DNA of 64,000 nucleotides from VAUL01 sp964603155 (GTDB lineage Bacteria > Desulfobacterota > Desulfuromonadia > Desulfuromonadales > BM103): contig CAZRTZ010000004.1 in assembly GCA_964603155.1 (NCBI GenBank), positions 1 through 64,000 on the forward strand, in the 5' to 3' direction. Under the pieces are notes generated by a model that made no database searches, had not been told where the DNA came from, and saw only the letters and a list, made by a program, of their open reading frames with translations. This document shows, piece after piece, positions 58,231 to 64,000 of the stretch. The stretch's first letter is position 1. Each line of letters opens with the position of its first letter. The position numbers were made by a program, and so were the translations under genes.

Positions 58231-58378
58231 CCGTCTGCGGCGTTGCCGGCCACCCTCGTCGCTGCGACGTACCCAGCGGGTACGCCTCACTCCTCGCACG
58301 ACCGGCGCCTTGCATCCAGACACTTTTAATCAGGCCTGCAACATTCTACCCAAAGATGGGGCGGCCTAAATGGCCGCC
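58231..58378. repeat. Imperfect palindromic element and small hairpin between sbp and cysT
   Basis: 58231-58320 folds on itself: GTCTG/CAGAC outer ends, GCCGG/CCGGC arms, GTACCC/GGGTAC at the centre, resembling dispersed REP-type elements. A second hairpin follows (58360-58366 with 58372-58378). Could stabilise the sbp message or reduce readthrough into cysT. Confidence 0.6.
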
Positions 58379-58395
58379 TCCACAGGAAACAAACA

Positions 58396-59238
58396 ATGAA
58401 GAGTTTCCGCCTCAAACAACCCAGCGTCCTTCCGGGCTTTAGCCTGACCCTCGGCTACACGGTCTTCTATTTGAGCCTGATCGTGCTGCTGCCGCTGTCG
58501 GCATTGTTCTTCCGTACCGCCACGCTGGGCTGGGAGTCGTTCTGGGCGATCGTGAGCGATCCGCGCGTGGTGGCTTCGTACAAGCTAACTTTCGGCGCTT
58601 CCCTGGTCGGGGCGCTGATCAATGCGGTGTTCGGCTTCGCCGTCGCCTGGACGCTGGTGCGCTATTCGTTTCCGGGAAAAAAGATTGTCGATGCCATGGT
58701 CGATCTCCCCTTCGCCCTGCCCACGGCGGTGTCGGGGATCGCCCTGACGGCGATCTACTCCCCCAACGGCTGGCTCGGCCAATATTTGGAGCCACTCGGC
58801 ATCAAAGCGGCCTTCTCGCCCCTGGGGGTGACCATTGCCCTGACCTTCATTGGCCTTCCCTTCGTGGTGCGCACCCTGCAACCGGCGCTGGAAGATCTCG
58901 ACAACTCGGTCGAAGAAGCGGCGGCCAGCCTAGGGGCCAATCGAATACAGACCTTTGTCAGGATCATCCTGCCGACCATTCTGCCGGCGCTGCTGACCGG
59001 TTTTGCACTGGCCTTTGCCCGGGCCCTGGGCGAATACGGCTCGGTAGTCTTCATCTCCGGCAACATGCCGATGCAGACCGAAATCACCGCCCTGCTGATC
59101 ATCACCAAGCTGGAGCAGTTCGACTATCCGGGCGCCACCGCCATCGCCCTGGTGATGCTGGTCGCTTCTTTCGCCATCCTCCTCTTCATCAACCTGTTGC
59201 AATGGTGGAGCAGCCACCGCTACCGGGCGGGAGCCTGA
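58396..59238 (+). CDS. cysT: Sulfate ABC transporter permease CysT
   Basis: 280 residues, about six helices. Starts LGYTVFYLSLIVLLPLSALF; conserved DLPFALPTAVSGIALTAIYS, and the ATPase-contact EAA loop EEAAASLGANRIQTFVRIILP. Pairs with CysW. AGGAAAC lies before the ATG. Three bases separate its stop from the cysW start. Confidence 0.96.
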   Translation: MKSFRLKQPSVLPGFSLTLGYTVFYLSLIVLLPLSALFFRTATLGWESFWAIVSDPRVVASYKLTFGASLVGALINAVFGFAVAWTLVRYSFPGKKIVDAMVDLPFALPTAVSGIALTAIYSPNGWLGQYLEPLGIKAAFSPLGVTIALTFIGLPFVVRTLQPALEDLDNSVEEAAASLGANRIQTFVRIILPTILPALLTGFALAFARALGEYGSVVFISGNMPMQTEITALLIITKLEQFDYPGATAIALVMLVASFAILLFINLLQWWSSHRYRAGA

Positions 59239-59240
59239 TC

Positions 59241-60134
59241 ATGGCCGGACCAATCGCCTTGCGCACCCACTCATCGGAATCCGCCGGTGCCGCGACGGCA
59301 AGCCCCTGGACCAAGGGACTGCTGATCGCCATAACCTTAAGTTTTCTGGCCCTGTTCCTCTTCGTTCCGCTGGCGGCGGTCTTCACCGAGGCGCTGCGCA
59401 AGGGGTGGGAGGCCTACCTGGCAAGCTTCAACGATCCGGCCGCCCTGGCGGCGATCAAACTGACGCTGTTAACAGCCGCCATCGCCGTGCCGCTCAACCT
59501 GGTGTTCGGCCTGGCGGCGGCATGGGCCATCGCCAAGTTCAACTTTGTCGGCAAGAACCTGCTGATCACCCTGATCGACCTCCCCTTCGCCGTCTCGCCG
59601 GTGATCTCAGGACTGATCTACGTGCTGATTTTCGGCTTGCAGGGATGGCTGGGGCCATTCTTGGCAGAGCACGACCTGAAGGTCATCTTCGCCGTGCCAG
59701 GGATTGTGCTGGCCACTATCTTCGTCACTTTCCCGTTTGTCGCCCGCGAGCTGATCCCGCTGATGCAGGAGCAGGGTTCCGAGGAGGAGCAGGCCGCCCT
59801 CTCCCTGGGCGCCAGCGGTTGGCAGACCTTCTGGCGGGTGACGCTGCCCAACGTCAAGTGGGCGCTGCTCTACGGCGTGATCCTCTGCAACGCCCGGGCA
59901 ATGGGCGAGTTCGGCGCCGTGTCGGTGGTCTCCGGCCACATTCGCGGCAAGACCAACACCATCCCGCTGCACGTGGAGATTCTTTACAACGAGTACAACT
60001 TCGTTGCGGCCTTCGCCGTGGCCTCGCTCCTCGCGATTCTGGCGCTGCTGACCTTGGCCGCCAAAAGCCTGGTCGAATGGCAGGTGCGTAGGCAGGCAGA
60101 AACCGACCTTGAGCCGACGACGGCAGAGGAGTAG
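59241..60134 (+). CDS. cysW: Sulfate ABC transporter permease CysW
   Basis: 297 residues from ATG 59241 with GGGAG. Helical permease: LLIAITLSFLALFLFVPLAAV, DLPFAVSPVISGLIYVLIFG, EAA loop EEEQAALSLGASGWQTFWRV, and CysW-type GHIRGKTNTIPLHVEILYNEY. The longer frame upstream overlaps cysT and is not needed. Confidence 0.96.
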   Translation: MAGPIALRTHSSESAGAATASPWTKGLLIAITLSFLALFLFVPLAAVFTEALRKGWEAYLASFNDPAALAAIKLTLLTAAIAVPLNLVFGLAAAWAIAKFNFVGKNLLITLIDLPFAVSPVISGLIYVLIFGLQGWLGPFLAEHDLKVIFAVPGIVLATIFVTFPFVARELIPLMQEQGSEEEQAALSLGASGWQTFWRVTLPNVKWALLYGVILCNARAMGEFGAVSVVSGHIRGKTNTIPLHVEILYNEYNFVAAFAVASLLAILALLTLAAKSLVEWQVRRQAETDLEPTTAEE

Positions 60135-60137
60135 GAC

Positions 60138-61226
60138 ATGAGCATCGAAATTCGCAATGTCACCAAAACTTTCGGCACGTTCACGGCCCTGAACGATGTC
60201 AGCCTGCTCGTCCCCAACGGTGAGCTGGTCGCCCTGCTCGGACCAAGCGGTTCGGGAAAGACCACCCTGCTGAGAATCATTGCCGGGCTGGAGCAGCCCG
60301 ATACGGGGCACGGTTCGATCCGTTTCCACGACGAGGATGTGGTCGACCGCAGCGTCGGTGATAGGCAGGTTGGTTTCGTCTTCCAGCACTATGCCCTGTT
60401 CCGGCACATGACGGTCTTCGAGAATATCGCCTTCGGCCTGCGGGTTCGTCCGCGCCAGACCCGCCCTGGAAAGAACGAGATCCGCGACCGCGTGCAGGAA
60501 CTGCTGCGACTGGTGCAGTTGGAGGGGTTGGGCAGCCGTTTCCCCTCCCAGCTCTCCGGCGGCCAGCGCCAGCGTGTGGCCCTGGCCCGGGCCCTGGCGG
60601 TGGAACCCAAAGTGCTGCTCCTCGATGAGCCATTCGGGGCTCTGGACGCGAAGGTTCGCGCTGAACTGCGCCGCTGGCTGCGTCGGCTGCACGACGAGAT
60701 CCATGTCACCAGCGTGTTTGTCACCCACGACCAGGAAGAGGCGCTGGAAGTCGCCGACAAGGTGGTGGTGATGAACCAGGGGCGCATCGAGCAGATCGGG
60801 CCGCCGGCTGAAGTCTACGACAATCCGGCGAACCCGTTTGTCTATAGCTTCCTCGGCAATGTCAATCTCTTTCATGGGCGCATCGACGCCGGTCAGGCGC
60901 GGGTCGGTAACGTCGGTTTTCCTCTGCCCGCCATGCAAGATACGGGTACCCAGGAATTGGTCGGCTACGTGCGTCCGCACGACATCGAAGTCAGCCGTGA
61001 ACGTACCAGCGCGGAGGAAATCGAGGCGCTGGTCGGCCACATCCACGGTGCCGGCGCGCTACCGCGCCTGGAACTGGAGCGTCTCGACAATCGCCTGCAC
61101 ATCGAGGCGGAACTGACGCGCGATCGGCTGCGCGAACTGGCTCTGCGGGTCGGTGATCGCGTCTATATCCGGCCGAAGAGCATGCGCGTGTTTGTCGAAG
61201 GGCAGCCGCTCGACTATCAGATTTAA
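60138..61226 (+). CDS. cysA: Sulfate ABC transporter ATP-binding protein CysA
   Basis: 362 residues. Walker A LGPSGSGKTTLLRIIAGLE, signature LSGGQRQRVALARALAVEP, Walker B LLLDEPFGALDAKVR, H-loop SVFVTHDQEEALEVAD, and a C-terminal TOBE-like regulatory domain (about 240-362). Three bases after cysW, completing the sbp-cysTWA importer. Confidence 0.97.
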   Translation: MSIEIRNVTKTFGTFTALNDVSLLVPNGELVALLGPSGSGKTTLLRIIAGLEQPDTGHGSIRFHDEDVVDRSVGDRQVGFVFQHYALFRHMTVFENIAFGLRVRPRQTRPGKNEIRDRVQELLRLVQLEGLGSRFPSQLSGGQRQRVALARALAVEPKVLLLDEPFGALDAKVRAELRRWLRRLHDEIHVTSVFVTHDQEEALEVADKVVVMNQGRIEQIGPPAEVYDNPANPFVYSFLGNVNLFHGRIDAGQARVGNVGFPLPAMQDTGTQELVGYVRPHDIEVSRERTSAEEIEALVGHIHGAGALPRLELERLDNRLHIEAELTRDRLRELALRVGDRVYIRPKSMRVFVEGQPLDYQI

Positions 61227-61295
61227 CCGCCGTCGCTTTGTCCACCACAAACCAGCCAACATACTACTTAGTTCTGATAAATAATTACATGCTCA

Positions 61296-61328
61296 ATACT
61301 TGACTGTTTAAATGGTATATGATATCAA
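61296..61328 (+). promoter_or_regulatory. cysH promoter region with an IscR-like half-site
   Basis: 61296-61320 begins ATACTTGACT and matches 20 of 25 positions of the IscR type 1 consensus as I recall it. The nine bases ATACTTGAC are identical to the reverse complement of 56644-56652 at the rrf2 promoter. TTGACT (61300-61305) and TATCAA (61323-61328) form a possible promoter with a 17-base spacer. ACTTAGTT occurs twice (61266-61273, 61337-61344). Confidence 0.55.
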
Positions 61329-61408
61329 TATATACGACTTAGTTACCGTATATTCAATAACCGTTGTGCCGGGAGACAGCCCGGCCCCATGCGACAGAGG
61401 ATCATTCC

Positions 61409-62119
61409 GTGAGCCACGCCGCAACGCACACCGCACTTCCCGGCTTTACCGTCGACACCGACCCGCGCGAGATCTTCCGCGCCGGCTTGGCTGCTGCCGC
61501 CGGGCCGGTCACCCTGGCCTGCTCGTTCAGCATCGACGACGTGGTGCTGATCGACCTGCTGAAAGAGCACCTGAAGGAACTGACCGTCTTTGCCATCGAC
61601 ACCGGCCGCCTTAACGAAGAGACCTACGAGGTTGCCGAGACCGTCCGCCAGCGCTACGGCATTGCCATCCGCTGGCTTTTCCCGGAACGGGCGGCCGTAG
61701 AACAACTGGAGCGGGAGAAAGGGTTGTTTTCCTTCCGGGATAGCGTCGAAAACCGCAAGGAGTGCTGCTACATTCGCAAGGTCGAGCCGCTGCGGCGGGC
61801 TCTTGCTGGCTTCTCCGGCTGGGTGACCGGCCTGCGCCAGGCACAGAGCATCACCCGCGAGGGGCTGGCTCCACTGGAGATCGACAGCACCAACGGCGGG
61901 CTGCTCAAGATCAATCCCCTGATATACTGGAGCGATGGCCAAGTCATGAACTACGCCATCAAGAATCGCGTGCCGGTCAACCGCCTGCACCGCGAAGGCT
62001 ATTCCTCTATCGGCTGCGCCCCCTGCACCCGGGCCACGCAACCCGGAGAGCATTCGCGTGCCGGACGCTGGTGGTGGGAGGATCCTGAACACAAGGAATG
62101 CGGCCTGCACCGCCGTTAG
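61409..62119 (+). CDS. cysH: Assimilatory APS reductase (CysH family)
   Basis: 236 residues from GTG 61409 (AGAGG eight bases upstream). PAPS/APS reductase fold with CSFSIDDVVLIDLL, and the catalytic ECGLH near the C-terminus. Two cysteine pairs (KECCYIRK and IGCAPCTRA) bind a [4Fe-4S] cluster, which marks the APS-using rather than PAPS-using form. This agrees with the absence of a separate cysC in view. Product is sulfite. Confidence 0.95.
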   Translation: MSHAATHTALPGFTVDTDPREIFRAGLAAAAGPVTLACSFSIDDVVLIDLLKEHLKELTVFAIDTGRLNEETYEVAETVRQRYGIAIRWLFPERAAVEQLEREKGLFSFRDSVENRKECCYIRKVEPLRRALAGFSGWVTGLRQAQSITREGLAPLEIDSTNGGLLKINPLIYWSDGQVMNYAIKNRVPVNRLHREGYSSIGCAPCTRATQPGEHSRAGRWWWEDPEHKECGLHRR

Positions 62120-62209
62120 GCGATGCGTCTCTGCCCCGGGGCCGGCGTTGGCGGCGCGGCGAAATCGCATCGCCGACACAGCACACATGACTTTTTGTCG
62201 ATAAAAAGT
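62119..62209 (+). promoter_or_regulatory. Two inverted repeats between cysH and cysD
   Basis: A 9-bp pair GGCGATGCG (62119-62127) / CGCATCGCC (62166-62174) encloses 38 bases. A second hairpin ACTTTTT/AAAAAGT (62190-62209) lies next to the cysD ribosome-binding region. Function unknown; possible mRNA processing or translation control. Confidence 0.5.
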
Positions 62210-62220
62210 GGGTATCCATC

Positions 62221-63126
62221 ATGAGCGATAATCTGACTCACCTCCGCCAGCTCGAAGCCGAAAGTATTCATATCATCCGCGAGGTGGCTGCCGAATTCGA
62301 GAACCCGGTAATGTTGTATTCCATCGGCAAGGATTCGGCCGTGATGCTGCGCCTGGCGCTGAAGGCCTTCTACCCGGCCCGGCCGCCCTTCCCCCTGCTG
62401 CACGTCGACACCACCTGGAAGTTCCGCGAGATGATCGCCTTTCGCGATCGCATGGCCCACGACTACGGTCTCGATCTGCTGATTCACATCAACGAGGAGG
62501 GGGTGAGCCAGGGGATCGGGCCCTTTTCCCACGGCTCGGCGCTGCACACCGACATCATGAAGACCGAAGGCTTGAAGCAGGCGCTCGACAAGTACAAGTT
62601 CGACGCGGCCTTCGGCGGGGCGCGCCGCGACGAGGAGAAGTCGCGCGCCAAGGAACGGATCTTCTCCTTCCGTACCGCCAGCCACCGCTGGGACCCGAAA
62701 AACCAGCGGCCGGAGCTGTGGAACCTGTACAACACCCGGGTCAAGCCGGGGGAGAGCATCCGCGTCTTTCCGCTGTCGAACTGGACCGAACTGGACATCT
62801 GGCAGTACATCCACCTGGAAAACATCCCGATCGTGCCGCTGTACTACGCCAAGGAGCGCCCGGTGGTGGCGCGCGACGGCATGCTCATCATGGTCGACGA
62901 CGAGCGCATGGAGCTCAGAGCCGGCGAGACGGTTGCCATGAAGTCGGTGCGCTTCCGCACCCTGGGGTGTTATCCGCTGACCGGCGCGGTCGAATCGACC
63001 GCCGCCACCCTGCCGGAAATCATCCAGGAGATGCTGCTGACCAAGACTTCGGAGCGCCAGGGGCGTCTGATCGATCATGACCAGGCGGGGTCGATGGAGA
63101 AGAAAAAGCAGGAGGGGTATTTCTGA
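62221..63126 (+). CDS. cysD: Sulfate adenylyltransferase subunit 2
   Basis: 301 residues. PP-loop ATP pyrophosphatase: LYSIGKDSAVMLRLALKAF, LLHVDTTWKFREM, GGARRDEEKSRAKERIFSF and NLYNTRVKPGESIRVFPLSNW. With CysN it makes APS from sulfate and ATP. One-base stop/start overlap with cysN (TGATG). Confidence 0.98.
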   Translation: MSDNLTHLRQLEAESIHIIREVAAEFENPVMLYSIGKDSAVMLRLALKAFYPARPPFPLLHVDTTWKFREMIAFRDRMAHDYGLDLLIHINEEGVSQGIGPFSHGSALHTDIMKTEGLKQALDKYKFDAAFGGARRDEEKSRAKERIFSFRTASHRWDPKNQRPELWNLYNTRVKPGESIRVFPLSNWTELDIWQYIHLENIPIVPLYYAKERPVVARDGMLIMVDDERMELRAGETVAMKSVRFRTLGCYPLTGAVESTAATLPEIIQEMLLTKTSERQGRLIDHDQAGSMEKKKQEGYF

Positions 63127-64000
63127 TGGCTCATCAATCGGAATTGATTGAAAAAGACATCCTCGCCTACCTCAAGTCGCAGGAGGAGAAGTCGCTGCTG
63201 CGCTTCATCACCTGCGGCTCGGTGGACGACGGCAAGAGCACTCTGATCGGGCGCCTGCTTTGGGATTCGAAGATGATCTTCGAGGACCAGCTGGCGGCGC
63301 TTGAGGCCGACAGCAAGAAGGTTGGCACCCAGGGCGGGGCGATCGACTACGCCCTGCTTCTGGACGGCTTGCAGGCCGAGCGCGAACAGGGGATCACCAT
63401 CGATGTGGCCTACCGCTTCTTCTCCACCGACAAGCGCAAGTTCATCGTCGCCGACACCCCGGGGCACGAGCAGTACACCCGCAACATGGTGACCGGCGCC
63501 TCGACCGCTCAGGTAGCGGTCATCCTCATCGACGCCCGCAAGGGAGTGCTGACCCAGACCCGGCGCCATAGCTACCTGGTCTCACTGGTGGGGATCCGCC
63601 ACGTGGTCCTGGCGATCAACAAGATGGACCTGGTCGATTTCTCGGCTGCGCGCTTTCATGCCATCCGCGAGGAGTACGAGGCGTTTGCCAAAGACTTGGG
63701 CTTTGCCGACATCACCGCCATTCCGATCTCGGCCCTCAACGGCGACAACGTTCTGGAGAAGAGCGTGCGGACTCCGTGGCACAGCGGGCCGACGCTGATG
63801 GCCTACCTGGAGACGGTGGAAATCGACGACGAAGCGCGCGAAAAACCGTTCCGGCTGCCAGTGCAGTGGGTTAACCGGCCGAACCTGGATTTCCGCGGCT
63901 TTGCCGGGACGATCGCGTCGGGACGGGTCCGTCCCGGGGATGAAGTGGTGGTGGCTTCCTCCGGCAAGACCAGCACGGTCACCCGCATCGTGACCATGGA
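63126..64000 (+). CDS. cysN: Sulfate adenylyltransferase subunit 1, 3' end outside the window
   Basis: 291 codons visible. GTPase of the EF-Tu family that drives CysD. G1 CGSVDDGKSTLIGRLL, G2 REQGITIDVAYRFF, G3 VADTPGHEQYTRNM, G4 INKMDLVDF; domain 2 begins at about 230 (FRLPVQWVNRPNLDFRGFAG). Whether it is fused to an APS kinase (CysNC) cannot be seen. Confidence 0.97.
   Translation, partial: MAHQSELIEKDILAYLKSQEEKSLLRFITCGSVDDGKSTLIGRLLWDSKMIFEDQLAALEADSKKVGTQGGAIDYALLLDGLQAEREQGITIDVAYRFFSTDKRKFIVADTPGHEQYTRNMVTGASTAQVAVILIDARKGVLTQTRRHSYLVSLVGIRHVVLAINKMDLVDFSAARFHAIREEYEAFAKDLGFADITAIPISALNGDNVLEKSVRTPWHSGPTLMAYLETVEIDDEAREKPFRLPVQWVNRPNLDFRGFAGTIASGRVRPGDEVVVASSGKTSTVTRIVTM

Overview
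The window is about 64 kb of a GC-rich genome and looks like a Desulfuromonadales/Geobacter-type bacterium (Desulfuromonadota, the former Deltaproteobacteria). The best evidence is gene order: pyrG-kdsA-kdsD-kdsC-lptC-lptA-lptB-rpoN-hpf-ptsN-hprK-rapZ-PTS on one strand, and rpsB-tsf-pyrH-frr-uppS-cdsA-dxr-rseP-tsaB in a second block. The genus is not resolved. The sequence is a draft scaffold with five N runs: 313-322, 12739-12748, 38690-38699, 41622-41721 and 54998-55007. At least two are flanked by clear assembly artefacts, and one carries an untrimmed Illumina Nextera adapter.

Layout. 1-8.2 kb is a surface uptake and sensing region: two TonB-like proteins face away from a TonB-dependent receptor, followed by a beta-propeller (LVIVD) protein translationally coupled to a hybrid histidine kinase. 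8.4-20.9 kb holds housekeeping and peptidase genes (M16C, AsmA-like, HrpB helicase, aminotransferase, M20 and M23 peptidases, an orphan MshEN-domain protein, an ACP-phosphodiesterase-family protein). 21.4-25.5 kb has three radical-SAM genes, two on the minus strand and one divergent. A MarC-like remnant and a truncated metallo-beta-lactamase-fold gene lie at its edges.

26-34.4 kb (minus) is the translation/envelope operon rpsB to tsaB. It contains a 53-residue 2[4Fe-4S] ferredoxin gene between frr and uppS, and a cdsA that seems to start at AUU. lptF-lptG diverge from rpsB at 34.6 kb. 37-41.6 kb has ahcY and metK (methyl cycle), a glycine-zipper lipoprotein and a family 2 glycosyltransferase. 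41.8-56.5 kb (minus) is one long block joining CTP and Kdo synthesis (pyrG, kdsA, kdsD, kdsC), LPS export (lptC, lptA, lptB), sigma-54 (rpoN), ribosome hibernation (hpf) and a PTS branch (ptsN, hprK, rapZ, mannose-type EIIA/B/C/D, HPr, EI).

56.6-64 kb (plus) is assimilatory sulfate reduction: an Rrf2 regulator, sulfate-binding protein, CysT, CysW, CysA, APS-reductase-type CysH, CysD and CysN. Sulfate is imported, activated to APS and reduced directly by a [4Fe-4S] CysH. IscR-like operator sequences lie over the rrf2 promoter and upstream of cysH.

Intergenic DNA is rich in short structured repeats: three 7-8 bp tandem arrays, three GGGGAC(A/G)GAA palindromes, and several larger fold-back elements. 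No rRNA, tRNA, prophage, CRISPR array or intact insertion sequence was recognised. No wholly new multi-gene system is clearly established. The best candidates for new biology are the kinase/beta-propeller/TonB locus, the three-gene radical-SAM locus, the Rrf2-cys regulon, and unusual translation starts (AUU cdsA, near-leaderless lptF).
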